NCBI RefSeq assembly: GCF_021032705.1
Contig: NZ_JAHVXI010000002.1
Location: 434,001 to 498,000 of the forward strand
Direction: 5' to 3'
Origin: Psychroserpens luteolus
Lineage (GTDB): Bacteria; Bacteroidota; Bacteroidia; Flavobacteriales; Flavobacteriaceae
DNA length: 64,000 nt
Positions 17,260 through 25,696 of the stretch are shown one piece after another. Under the pieces are notes generated by a model. The model was not told the DNA's origin, ran no database searches, and saw only the letters and a program-made list of their open reading frames with translations. Position 1 is the stretch's first letter. Each line of letters begins with the position of its first letter. A program made the position numbers and the translations under genes.

Positions 17260-18078
17260 CTAGACTTTTTCAGCAATCACCTCTATCAAAATCGGACAAA
17301 ACAAGGTTGTGTTTTTGTTTTGTTCTAAATCTTTAAAATCGCTTAAAGCCTGCTCAACATCTACTTGAGACAAATAGCCAGCATCTATTAATCTGGGAAA
17401 ATAACTGTGATAAAATGATTTTGGCCATTGCCAAACTAAATTGTCTGGTGTTGCTAATTTTGACATGAGTCGTTTACTGGTCACCTTCATTCCTAAATCT
17501 TCAAAAATTCTGGGTAATTCTCTACCTATATCTATTTCGCCATCTTGTTCTTTAAAGCTCTGTAAACAACCAGCAATAGCTTTTTCAATACCTGCTTTAC
17601 GAGGCTCTATACTATGCGTCTGCCAATCGTAATATTCATGCAGCACCATTTTTCCACCAGGTTTAAGGGCTTGTTTTACTTTGCCTAAAATTTCCTTGAC
17701 ATTAGGTACCCAAGCCATTGCCCAGCGACAGTACATGCCATCTAGGCTATTAGGTTCTAAGTTCATATCATTAAAGTCAGCTTGGACAGCATCAATCTGT
17801 AGTCCGTATTGTAAATTAATTCGATTTAAAAAATTAATAAAATGTTCAGAGCGATCTATACCAATCACCTTACCAGAATTACCAACCACAAAGGCAAGTT
17901 CTTTAGAGCAGAAACCTGGTCCGCAACCCAAATCCAAAATAGTTTGTCCTGCAGTAAAACCTGCTAATTCCCAACCTTTATGCGCTTCGGAAGCCCAAAC
18001 TTGATGCTGTAATCCCAGCCGATGTAATTCTTCCTGATCTGTTCCTAAAATGTACGCGTCTTGTTCTTTCAATGTCAT
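17260..18078 (-). CDS. Class I SAM-dependent methyltransferase
   Basis: This 272-residue protein has motif I as ILDLGCGPGFCSKELA, an acidic ribose-binding residue in VIGIDRSEHF, and post-I segments AVQADFNDM and LKPGGKMVLHEYYDW. The substrate is unknown. Although it lies among menaquinone genes it lacks the features I associate with MenG/UbiE, so I do not call it the demethylmenaquinone methyltransferase. It precedes nothing on its own strand but the convergent SDR gene. Confidence 0.82.
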   Translation of the reverse strand: MTLKEQDAYILGTDQEELHRLGLQHQVWASEAHKGWELAGFTAGQTILDLGCGPGFCSKELAFVVGNSGKVIGIDRSEHFINFLNRINLQYGLQIDAVQADFNDMNLEPNSLDGMYCRWAMAWVPNVKEILGKVKQALKPGGKMVLHEYYDWQTHSIEPRKAGIEKAIAGCLQSFKEQDGEIDIGRELPRIFEDLGMKVTSKRLMSKLATPDNLVWQWPKSFYHSYFPRLIDAGYLSQVDVEQALSDFKDLEQNKNTTLFCPILIEVIAEKV

Positions 18079-18088
18079 TTATTTAAGA

Positions 18089-18766
18089 TTATAGTTCAAT
18101 GCTTTCGCCAATGTCTAAAAGCATTAAGTCTTTGCCTTTATCGAAGAATTTACGCTTGGCAGCTTCATGGTCAATTTCAATATAACCAAAGGTATCAAAA
18201 TGATACCCTAGGACTTTATCACATTGAACAAAATCACTCGCATGTATGGCTTCTTCGATTCCCATGGTAAAATTATCACCAATAGGTAAAATGGCTAAGT
18301 CTAATTTAGTAAATAAGGGAATGAGTTTCATATCCATAGTAAGGGCAGTATCTCCAGCGATATAGATGTTTTTGTGCTCACCTTCAATTACGAACCCTCC
18401 AGGTTGTCCGCCATAGCTACCATCTGGAAATGATGATGTATGAATGGCATTAACATATTTAACAGTACCAAATTCAAAATCCCATTGACCACCATGATTC
18501 ATGGGGTGATTTTCTAAGCCCAGCTTATCAAAATGGGTTGCAATTTCAAAATTTGAAACAACAACAGCACCTGTGCGCTTAGTAATGGCTTCAACATCTA
18601 GAATATGATCTTGATGTGCGTGCGTGACCAATATATAATCGGCTTCAAGGGATTCAATGTTAATATGAGAGGCTTTAGGATTTCCTGAAATAAATGGATC
18701 AATAAGAATATTGATGTCAGCAATTTTTAGTCCTAGACTTGCATGACCATAAAATGTAATTTGCAT
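18089..18766 (-). CDS. UPF0173-type metal-dependent hydrolase (metallo-beta-lactamase fold)
   Basis: The start is taken at MQITFYGHASLGLK (18766). The open frame runs 55 codons further upstream, but that part has no family similarity and would contain the menA terminator at 18820-18856. The 225-residue protein has the HAHQDHILD metal motif, NHGGQWDFEFG, YIAGDTAL and a final GYHFDTFGYIEID histidine. The family matches YtkL-like hydrolases of unknown substrate. Confidence 0.88.
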   Translation of the reverse strand: MQITFYGHASLGLKIADINILIDPFISGNPKASHINIESLEADYILVTHAHQDHILDVEAITKRTGAVVVSNFEIATHFDKLGLENHPMNHGGQWDFEFGTVKYVNAIHTSSFPDGSYGGQPGGFVIEGEHKNIYIAGDTALTMDMKLIPLFTKLDLAILPIGDNFTMGIEEAIHASDFVQCDKVLGYHFDTFGYIEIDHEAAKRKFFDKGKDLMLLDIGESIEL

Positions 18767-18819
18767 TGTTGGTTGACTTAAAAATGATTGGATATAAAAA
18801 ACTGAAACTAAAATACGAA

Positions 18820-18856
18820 AAAACTCAGACAGATTTGAAGAAATTGTCTGAGTTTT
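18820..18856 (-). terminator. Intrinsic terminator downstream of menA
   Basis: A 12-bp perfect inverted repeat at 18820-18831 and 18845-18856 (AAAACTCAGACA and its complement) has a 13-base loop. On the minus strand it is followed by a T-rich run and lies about 110 bases past the menA stop. Confidence 0.75.
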
Positions 18857-18967
18857 AAAGCCCCAAATTTTATTGCCAACATAATAGCAAATAAATGCCG
18901 ACCTACAAAATTTCAGAATAAATATAAGCATTAATTATTTGAAAACCAAATAATTATGTTAAATAAT

Positions 18968-19879
18968 CTATAAAATATAACCTACTCCTAATAGTGCTGA
19001 AAACAAAAAAGTTGTTAAAGCTAGAACTTTTAACTGCGGATCAAACTCTTTGGGTGTCTTCGTTTTATTCACCTTAACAATGTGTAATACCAATGGAATA
19101 TAAGCGATATAAAACAAGAAATTATAAAAATTTGAGAAGTACAATATTGAAAATACAAATGAGAAAGCTATAGCTAAAACAATGAGCGTGATATGATAGG
19201 TCTTAGCTCTTGTTTTTCCAAGCTTAACCGCTAGCGTATCCTTACCAGCTTCCTTATCAGAATCAATGTCTCTCATATTATTGAGGTTCAAAACTCCCAT
19301 ACTTAAGAGACCAAGAGACACAGCAGGTAAAAACACGTGATGGTCAATATGTTTGGTATATAGAAAATAACTACCAATAACGCTTAACATTCCGAAGAAC
19401 ACAAAAACAAATATATCTCCTAAGCCTTTGTAGCCATAGGGTGAGCTTCCTACGGTATAATTTATTGCTGCATAGACTGACAAGCCAGACAATAAAAAAA
19501 ACAATAAGGCATATAGAAAATATTTACTTCCAAAGGACACAAAAATAAGGCCAACAGTGAGTACAATAACAACAAGAATATTCATTTTGATCCCATCAAA
19601 CATTTCTTCTGGTGTTATAGTTCCGCTTTGAATAGCGCGTTCAGGTCCGATTCTGCTATCATTATCTGTTCCGCGGACACCATCTCCATAATCGTTAGCT
19701 AAGTTTGAAAGTATTTGTAAGCTTATTGTCAACAATATGGCGAACGTCATAATGATACTATCAAAGTAGCCATTGTAATGTGCAAAACAAGATCCAATGA
19801 TAATACCAGATACCGACAGTGGTAACGTACGTAATCTAAAGGCTGACAACCAAGGTTTTAATTTTTTAAACATAAACAA
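18968..19879 (-). CDS. menA: 1,4-Dihydroxy-2-naphthoate polyprenyltransferase
   Basis: This 303-residue UbiA-superfamily membrane protein has about nine hydrophobic helices. The two Asp-rich motifs that bind Mg-diphosphate are NDYGDGVRGTD and RDIDSDKEAGKDTL. It attaches the polyprenyl chain to DHNA. It follows menB by 9 bases, so the two are cotranscribed from the menB promoter, ending at the hairpin at 18820-18856. Confidence 0.93.
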   Translation of the reverse strand: MFMFKKLKPWLSAFRLRTLPLSVSGIIIGSCFAHYNGYFDSIIMTFAILLTISLQILSNLANDYGDGVRGTDNDSRIGPERAIQSGTITPEEMFDGIKMNILVVIVLTVGLIFVSFGSKYFLYALLFFLLSGLSVYAAINYTVGSSPYGYKGLGDIFVFVFFGMLSVIGSYFLYTKHIDHHVFLPAVSLGLLSMGVLNLNNMRDIDSDKEAGKDTLAVKLGKTRAKTYHITLIVLAIAFSFVFSILYFSNFYNFLFYIAYIPLVLHIVKVNKTKTPKEFDPQLKVLALTTFLFSALLGVGYIL

Positions 19880-19888
19880 GCTTTTGAT

Positions 19889-20728
19889 TTACGGAATCCA
19901 TTTTTTATCAAAATTAGGTTTACGTTTTTCTAAAAACGCATCACGACCTTCCTTAGCTTCTTCAGTCATATAAGCCAATCTTGTGGCTTCACCAGCAAAT
20001 ACTTGCTGACCAACCATTCCATCATCTGTTAAATTCATAGCAAATTTTAACATCTTTATTGAGGTTGGTGATTTTGCCAATATCTCTTGAGCCCATTCAT
20101 AGGCTGTATCTTCCAACTCATCGTGCGGAATCACTGCATTTACCATTCCCATATCGCAAGCCTCTTGCGCAGAGTAGTTTCTTCCTAGGAAAAATATTTC
20201 ACGTGCCTTTTTTTGTCCGACCATTTTTGCCAAATAAGCAGAACCATATCCACCGTCAAAACTAGTGACATCTGCATCAGTTTGTTTAAAAATAGCATGC
20301 TCCTTACTAGCCAAGGTTAAGTCGCAAACCACATGAAGACTATGGCCTCCTCCTACTGCCCATCCAGGAACAACAGCAATAACGGCTTTTGGCATAAAAC
20401 GAATTAAGCGTTGCACTTCAAGAATATTTAAGCGATGATAACCATCATCTCCAACATACCCTTGATGTCCTCTAGCTTTTTGATCTCCTCCTGAACAGAA
20501 ACTCCAAATGCCATCTTTGGTAGATGGTCCTTCAGCTGATAATAAAACTACTCCAATAGTTACGTCTTCATTTGCATCATAAAACGCATCATATAATTCA
20601 CTTGTAGTTTTTGGACGAAACGCATTTCTAACATTTGGACGATTGAATGCTATTCGTGCTACACCATTACATTTTTTGTATGTAATATCTTGATATTCTT
20701 TAGCAATAATCCAGTTCGCTTTACTCAT
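19889..20728 (-). CDS. menB: 1,4-Dihydroxy-2-naphthoyl-CoA synthase
   Basis: This 279-residue crotonase-fold enzyme has the oxyanion-hole segments SFCSGGDQKARG and GWAVGGGHSLHVVCD, and the MenB-specific SFDGGYGSAYLA. The key position after KQT is Asp (Asp151), not the Gly of bicarbonate-dependent type I enzymes. This predicts a type II MenB that carries its own catalytic carboxylate. It cyclises o-succinylbenzoyl-CoA to DHNA-CoA. A TATTTTTG box lies 17 bases upstream, and the C1 peptidase gene diverges 54 bases away. Confidence 0.94.
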   Translation of the reverse strand: MSKANWIIAKEYQDITYKKCNGVARIAFNRPNVRNAFRPKTTSELYDAFYDANEDVTIGVVLLSAEGPSTKDGIWSFCSGGDQKARGHQGYVGDDGYHRLNILEVQRLIRFMPKAVIAVVPGWAVGGGHSLHVVCDLTLASKEHAIFKQTDADVTSFDGGYGSAYLAKMVGQKKAREIFFLGRNYSAQEACDMGMVNAVIPHDELEDTAYEWAQEILAKSPTSIKMLKFAMNLTDDGMVGQQVFAGEATRLAYMTEEAKEGRDAFLEKRKPNFDKKWIP

Positions 20729-20744
20729 TATTTATTATTTTAGT

Positions 20745-20752
20745 CAAAAATA
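20745..20752 (-). promoter_or_regulatory. -7 box of the menB-menA promoter
   Basis: The minus strand reads TATTTTTG, a perfect TAnnTTTG element, 17 bases before the menB ATG, in the 54-base gap shared with the divergent C1 peptidase gene. Confidence 0.5.
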
Positions 20753-20782
20753 AATCATTTTATAGAAACGAATCCCATTACC

Positions 20783-21889
20783 ATGAAAAATAATAGTCTA
20801 CTTATCATTTTACTTTTTATTAGTGTTTTTAGTTTTTCTCAAGACTATAAATTTGAAACAACCATTGACTTAGAAGCTACAGATGTGATTAGTCAAGGTA
20901 ATACAGGAACTTGTTGGAGTTTTTCAGCATCTTCATTTCTAGAAAGTGAAGTGATGCGATTAACAGGCAAACAAATTGACTTATCTGAAATGTACTCAGT
21001 TAGGCATACCTATTCACAAAAAGCTTGGAATTATGTTATGCGACAAGGGAAAACACAATTTAGTCAAGGTGGTTTAGCCCATGACGTTATCAATAGTATT
21101 GCTGAACATGGTATTGTACCAAATGATGCTTACTCTGGCTTAATTGAAGGTAAGAAAGGTCATAATCATTCTAAAATGGTAGATTCTTTAAAAACCATTC
21201 TAAAGACCTATTTAGCAGATACCAAAACCTATCCTACTAATTGGAGAAAAGACATAGAAAACACACTAGATCACTATTTAGGTGATGATATTACTTCATT
21301 CACTTATGATGGTAAGACCTATACACCACAGTCGTTTTTAGAAATGACAACTATTAATCCTGATGACTATGTCACAATCACATCTTTCACACACCAGCCT
21401 TACTATTCAAATTTCATTTTAAACATCCCAGATAACTTTTCTAATGGTGATTTTTATAACGTGACCTTAGATGAACTCGTTACTGCAGCTAACCATGCAT
21501 TACAAAATGGATTTAGTATCGAATTAGATTGTGATGTAAGTGAAAAGACATTTTCAGCTAAACATGGTCTGGCCATTGTACCTGCCAATGATGATACTAG
21601 TGCTTTACTAAAGGTAAGTCCAGAAAAAGATATTACTGCGGCCTATAGACAGCAAGAGTTTGAAAACTTTAATACCACAGACGATCATTTGATGCATATT
21701 ACTGGAATGCTAAAAGATCAAAATGGAACATCATATTATAAAGTGAAAAATTCATGGGGAAAAAATGGCTTAGGTAATGATGGCTATATCTACATGAGTG
21801 AAGCGTACTTTAAATTGAAAACCATATCTATAATGGTACATAAAGATGCGTTGCCAAGTAATCTAAAAGCCAAATTACTTATTAAATAA
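20783..21889 (+). CDS. Secreted C1 (papain-like) cysteine peptidase, bleomycin hydrolase/PepC type
   Basis: This 368-residue protein has a signal peptide (MKNNSLLIILLFISVFSFSQ). The catalytic Cys is in SQGNTGTCWSFSASSFLESE, the His in DDHLMHITGM and the Asn in YKVKNSWGKNG, completing the papain triad. The order and spacing resemble aminopeptidase C/bleomycin hydrolase, but export is unusual for the cytoplasmic hexameric members. It probably degrades peptides in the periplasm or outside. Confidence 0.87.
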   Translation: MKNNSLLIILLFISVFSFSQDYKFETTIDLEATDVISQGNTGTCWSFSASSFLESEVMRLTGKQIDLSEMYSVRHTYSQKAWNYVMRQGKTQFSQGGLAHDVINSIAEHGIVPNDAYSGLIEGKKGHNHSKMVDSLKTILKTYLADTKTYPTNWRKDIENTLDHYLGDDITSFTYDGKTYTPQSFLEMTTINPDDYVTITSFTHQPYYSNFILNIPDNFSNGDFYNVTLDELVTAANHALQNGFSIELDCDVSEKTFSAKHGLAIVPANDDTSALLKVSPEKDITAAYRQQEFENFNTTDDHLMHITGMLKDQNGTSYYKVKNSWGKNGLGNDGYIYMSEAYFKLKTISIMVHKDALPSNLKAKLLIK

Positions 21890-22065
21890 GTATCCAAATC
21901 AGTTTTTACTAAAAATTATAGTTTTAGGACATCCAAAACTTGAAACTAATACGTATATCCCATTCGGTATCATTTTTATGTGACTTTTTTGAAGTAGTTG
22001 TGTCTTATTATAGGCATCAATATAAAATGTCAAAAAATTAGTCACAAATAAACATATTTAGGGAT

Positions 22066-22497
22066 ATGAACATTATAAATTCAAATGTAGCCTCACAAGT
22101 TGTGAAGCAAACTCAATCTGAAGTAGGAACACTCCATTTTTTTAATCATATAGCTGTTGTTGAATTCAATGAAGGTACACATGTAGATTTGAGTAGTGCG
22201 AAAAAAACAATCAATGATGTATTTGAATATTTTGGTAATGAGAAGCCTTTTGGCTTTGTTGCTAATAGAGTCAATTCGTATTCTATATCATTGATGGATG
22301 TTCCTGAAGTTAAGTCTATTTTCCCAAACTTAGTAGCGTATGGTGTTGTAAGTCATAATCAAGCTGGACGCATGAATGCAGAAATTGAAAACAATTTTTG
22401 TTCTACCTATGATATCGTATTCGACAATCTATATGAAGGTTTAAATACCATTCACAATAGAGTTCTTGAACAAATTAACTTATTATCACTCAACTAA
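22066..22497 (+). CDS. Conserved-looking hypothetical protein
   Basis: This 143-residue soluble protein has no signal peptide or membrane helix. It alternates strands and helices: HFFNHIAVVEFNEGTHVDL, then a helix with KKTINDVFEYFG, then PFGFVANRVNSYSIS, then a helix-rich end. This layout resembles the STAS/SpoIIAA-like fold, but I cannot confirm it. The 176-base gap upstream is AT-rich with no clear promoter box. The end overlaps the convergent cvfB by 12 bases. Function is unknown. Confidence 0.65.
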   Translation: MNIINSNVASQVVKQTQSEVGTLHFFNHIAVVEFNEGTHVDLSSAKKTINDVFEYFGNEKPFGFVANRVNSYSISLMDVPEVKSIFPNLVAYGVVSHNQAGRMNAEIENNFCSTYDIVFDNLYEGLNTIHNRVLEQINLLSLN

Positions 22498-23322
22498 TCT
22501 AATTCCGTCAGATTCTATAGTAATCAGACGTTGTTTGTAAAGAGTACCTATCGCTTTTTTAAAGGTTTTTTTACTCATTTGCAACTCGCGCTTGATTTCA
22601 TCTGGATTAGATTTATCGTTAAGAGGCAAAAATCCATCACGACTATCTTCAAGTTGTTGCATCACGATATCGGCATTAGGTTCTATCTTACGATACCCGA
22701 TTTTTCCAAGAACAATATCAAGTTTATTATCATGTCGCACTTTTTTCACATAACCTTTTAGACGATCACCTACACTAATATCTTTAAAAATATCTTCAGA
22801 AAAAATCAAGCCCAAATGCTGATTATTAACAATCACATTCATACCAAGTTCAGAAGGGTGAGATACAATTAAATCAACTTCATCAAACTGTTGAACTGTC
22901 AAATCTTTATTATCTAAAAACCGGTTAGTTTTACTTGAAGCCACTAATCTATCTGTTTCTTCATCAAGATAGCAATACACCAAATACCAACCACCTGCTT
23001 TCATTTTAAAGGCTTGTTCTTTAAATGGGCAAAACAATTCTTTTACCATTCCCCAATCTAAAAACGCACCATGAGATGTGACCTGATTACAACGTAATAA
23101 AGCAAAATCATCACGAATGATATAAGGCTCATCAGTTACAGCAACTGGGCGTTCTTCATTGTCCAAGTATACAAACACTTCGATTTCTTCCCAAATTTGA
23201 AACGATTCGGGTATATACCGATTAGGTAGCAATACTTCATTACCTTCCTTATCTGCTAAATATAGTCCTTGATCAGTTTCTCGAATGATGTCAAGTGTGT
23301 TATAGTCTCCAATTATTATCAT
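22486..23322 (-). CDS. cvfB: S1-like RNA-binding protein CvfB
   Basis: This 278-residue protein matches the CvfB/YitL plan: successive S1-like domains (first LDIIRETDQGLYLADKEGNE, third VNNQHLGLIFSEDIFKDISVGDRLKGYVKKV) and a C-terminal winged helix (MSKKTFKKAIGTLYKQRLI). CvfB proteins bind RNA; in staphylococci they affect virulence gene expression. A TATCTTTG box on the minus strand at 23327-23334 ends only 5 bases before the start, so the mRNA may be nearly leaderless or the true start slightly downstream. Confidence 0.85.
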   Translation of the reverse strand: MIIIGDYNTLDIIRETDQGLYLADKEGNEVLLPNRYIPESFQIWEEIEVFVYLDNEERPVAVTDEPYIIRDDFALLRCNQVTSHGAFLDWGMVKELFCPFKEQAFKMKAGGWYLVYCYLDEETDRLVASSKTNRFLDNKDLTVQQFDEVDLIVSHPSELGMNVIVNNQHLGLIFSEDIFKDISVGDRLKGYVKKVRHDNKLDIVLGKIGYRKIEPNADIVMQQLEDSRDGFLPLNDKSNPDEIKRELQMSKKTFKKAIGTLYKQRLITIESDGIRLVE

Positions 23323-23359
23323 GCGTCAAAGATACAGATATTAGTATTGAGACCTAAAA

Positions 23360-23394
23360 AAAGCGTTACAATTCTAATAGAATAATAACGCTTT
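23360..23394 (-). terminator. Terminator of the DUF2853 gene
   Basis: Outer 9-bp arms AAAGCGTTA/TAACGCTTT (23360-23368 and 23386-23394) and inner arms ATTCT/AGAAT form a hairpin that on the minus strand is followed by a T run. It is 23 bases beyond the DUF2853 stop. Confidence 0.75.
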
Positions 23395-23416
23395 ACTATG
23401 TTTTAAAAATCTAAGA

Positions 23417-23755
23417 CTAGTAAGCCGATTCTTTTTTAAAGTGTTTTGTCAACATGTAGTATACAACAGCTCTGTATTTATTTCTATTAGACTTTCCGTA
23501 TGTATCCATAACAGAAGCAATACCTTTATCTAAATCTACGCTATCTTTTAGTCCCAACTTCTTGATTAAGAAATTATTTTTCACAGTAGCTAATTCAGAT
23601 TCATCAGATCCTGAAACTGTTGCAGCATCAGCATTATAAATTGATGGTCCGCAACCAATCGTGACTTTGGTTAGTAAATCCATATCTGCATCCATACCAC
23701 ATTTATCTTTCAAATCTGCAGCATACTTTGCAATTAATTCGTCTCTTTTACTCAT
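23417..23755 (-). CDS. DUF2853 family protein
   Basis: This 112-residue helical protein begins MSKRDELIAKYAADLKDKCG and carries VTIGCGPSIYNADAATVSG and GLKDSVDLDKGIASVMDTYG, which I recognise as DUF2853. The family is small, soluble and of unknown function; a structure of a bacterial member is known but no activity. It stands alone between cvfB and menD with its own terminator. Confidence 0.85.
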   Translation of the reverse strand: MSKRDELIAKYAADLKDKCGMDADMDLLTKVTIGCGPSIYNADAATVSGSDESELATVKNNFLIKKLGLKDSVDLDKGIASVMDTYGKSNRNKYRAVVYYMLTKHFKKESAY

Positions 23756-23839
23756 CTTAGTTGTATTTTTTAGGTTAATAAATTATTGGTCTATAAATAT
23801 AGCCAATTATTAGACACATAAAAAGAGCTCACGTCACAT

Positions 23840-25600
23840 TTATCGTACATATTTGAAATAATCTAATAAAATAGAATCGTTTTCTGTTCTTGGTGTAAAT
23901 ATTTCTAAAAGTCGCGGCGTATTAGATTTTTTATAAAACGTCTTTAAGTTTTCTCTTAATTCAATTTCATTGTTAGCCGTTGTATAATCTATGTGGTACA
24001 TTTCACACAATTGCTTTGCGGTAAGATCGTGTTTTGTCTCAAAGAAATAATCAAAATTCTCTGTGTTTTTATGTCCTGGAAGGATTCTAAAAATACCACC
24101 TCCTTGATTATTGATAAGGATAATTCTAAAACTATTCGGAATATAAGTATTCCACAATGCATTACTGTCATAAAAGAAACTCAAATCACCAGTAATAAAT
24201 GTCGTTTGTTTTTGGCTAACTGCCGCACAGCCAACTGCCGTAGAGGTGCTGCCATCTATTCCACTAGTCCCTCTATTACAGTAAACTTCAACTGACGGAT
24301 TTAAATTAAATAATTGTGCATAACGCACTGTCGAACTATTACCTAATTGCAAGATCGTTTTATTTGGCAACGATTTCAACACCAAGCTAAATACTGTAAA
24401 ATCACTAAAGCCAATATGCTTAATATACTCTAGATGTTTTTTACTTCGGTGTCGTTTAACTGTCATCCAGGTATCAAAATAATTGCTTTTGATCACAGGC
24501 TTAATCTTTGGCAAAAACGCTGAAAAGAAATCATTAGGTTGCGCTACAATGTGTTTATCTAGGCAAAAAAATGTATCGTTTGCTTTTTTCACATCAATAT
24601 GCCAATGGTGTTTGGGTTGATACTGTCTCAAAAAAGCTTTTATCTTCTTAGACACCACAAGACCACCTAAAGTGATTAATATATCTGGTTGTAATGCTTT
24701 AAAATTGGCATTCTCTAAGGGTGCTATGATTTTATCAATACTTGGAAAAAACTTGGCGTGATGAAGATTGGAGGTCGTTTCAGTAAATACAATAACGCTA
24801 TCATCATCTGCTAATTTGTCTAGCCATTGTTGCTCAATTTGATTAGGTGGTAACACACCTACTAAAATCATTTTTTTTGTAGACACATCCCAGTCATTAA
24901 TACAGTTCTTTAATTCAGTTTGATCAATTGTAGGACGCGTAAAACTAATATCATTGGACTTAGGTTGTATTGTTAATTCATTTACCGTTTCATATAATGG
25001 TTCATCAAAAGGCACATTAATATGTACAGGTCCATTTTTAAACCAAGCTGTATTGAAAGCTTTGTTCAGTTCAGTTTCATTGAAAGATTGAATATCTTGT
25101 TGTAACCCCAAAAAGCGTTCGAGTTTATTCTCTATACTTTTAAAAATTGGAAGCTCTTCTTTTGTAGCAAATCCATTTTCTACTTTTAAGTCCAACTTTA
25201 AATTTGCCGAATATAAGATATGATTCTCATAAACATTCTTTTGATTTATGGTTTGACCATCACCAATTCCTATTAAATGCTTAGGTCGATCTGCAGATAG
25301 CACAACTAAAGGAATATCGCTATAAAATGCTTCAGAAATTGCCGGATAATAATTGAGCAAGGCGCTTCCTGAAGTACAAATGACTACTGCAGGTTCATGA
25401 AGTCGCTGGGCAATTCCTAACGCAAAAAAAGCTGCGCATCGCTCATCAACAATGCTATAACAATTGAAAAAACTATCATTTGTAAAACCAATCGTTAATG
25501 GCGCATTTCTACTCCCAGGGGAAATTACAATATGTCTAATATTTTTGAGTTTACACAACTGTACTACAGTTTGTGCAAGCGGAATTTTAGGGTACTTCAT
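23840..25600 (-). CDS. menD: SEPHCHC synthase (2-succinyl-5-enolpyruvyl-6-hydroxy-3-cyclohexene-1-carboxylate synthase)
   Basis: This 586-residue thiamine-diphosphate enzyme starts with the PYR domain segment VISPGSRNAPLTIGF and CTSGSALLNYYPAISEA. The C-terminal ThDP-binding motif is in GDLSFFYDSNALWNT through NNQGGGIFRILPG. It condenses isochorismate with 2-oxoglutarate, the first committed step of the classical menaquinone pathway. A TAACTTTG box at 25608-25615 on the minus strand is very close to the start. menF and the thioesterase lie further upstream on the same strand, separated by the plus-strand tricorn gene. Confidence 0.93.
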   Translation of the reverse strand: MKYPKIPLAQTVVQLCKLKNIRHIVISPGSRNAPLTIGFTNDSFFNCYSIVDERCAAFFALGIAQRLHEPAVVICTSGSALLNYYPAISEAFYSDIPLVVLSADRPKHLIGIGDGQTINQKNVYENHILYSANLKLDLKVENGFATKEELPIFKSIENKLERFLGLQQDIQSFNETELNKAFNTAWFKNGPVHINVPFDEPLYETVNELTIQPKSNDISFTRPTIDQTELKNCINDWDVSTKKMILVGVLPPNQIEQQWLDKLADDDSVIVFTETTSNLHHAKFFPSIDKIIAPLENANFKALQPDILITLGGLVVSKKIKAFLRQYQPKHHWHIDVKKANDTFFCLDKHIVAQPNDFFSAFLPKIKPVIKSNYFDTWMTVKRHRSKKHLEYIKHIGFSDFTVFSLVLKSLPNKTILQLGNSSTVRYAQLFNLNPSVEVYCNRGTSGIDGSTSTAVGCAAVSQKQTTFITGDLSFFYDSNALWNTYIPNSFRIILINNQGGGIFRILPGHKNTENFDYFFETKHDLTAKQLCEMYHIDYTTANNEIELRENLKTFYKKSNTPRLLEIFTPRTENDSILLDYFKYVR

Positions 25601-25662
25601 CTAATTACAAAGTTATTTAAATTAGGTGTCAAAAAAAACAAGATTCGAAACAATTAATTTAC

Positions 25663-25670
25663 TAACTTTC
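25663..25670 (+). promoter_or_regulatory. Probable -7 box for the tricorn-like protease gene
   Basis: TAACTTTC matches TAnnTTTG at 7 of 8 positions, 26 bases before the ATG at 25697. The upstream TTG element is not clear. Confidence 0.35.
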
Positions 25671-25696
25671 ACCTCGTTATAATCAAATCAATAAAC

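Noticed and set aside
17260-18078. Methyltransferase as MenG/UbiE because of its position among men genes
   Set aside because: The sequence has general class I motifs but not the UbiE-specific pattern, so the position alone is not sufficient.
18767-18931. Longer start for the UPF0173 hydrolase
   Set aside because: The extra 55 codons contain the menA terminator hairpin and show no family similarity.
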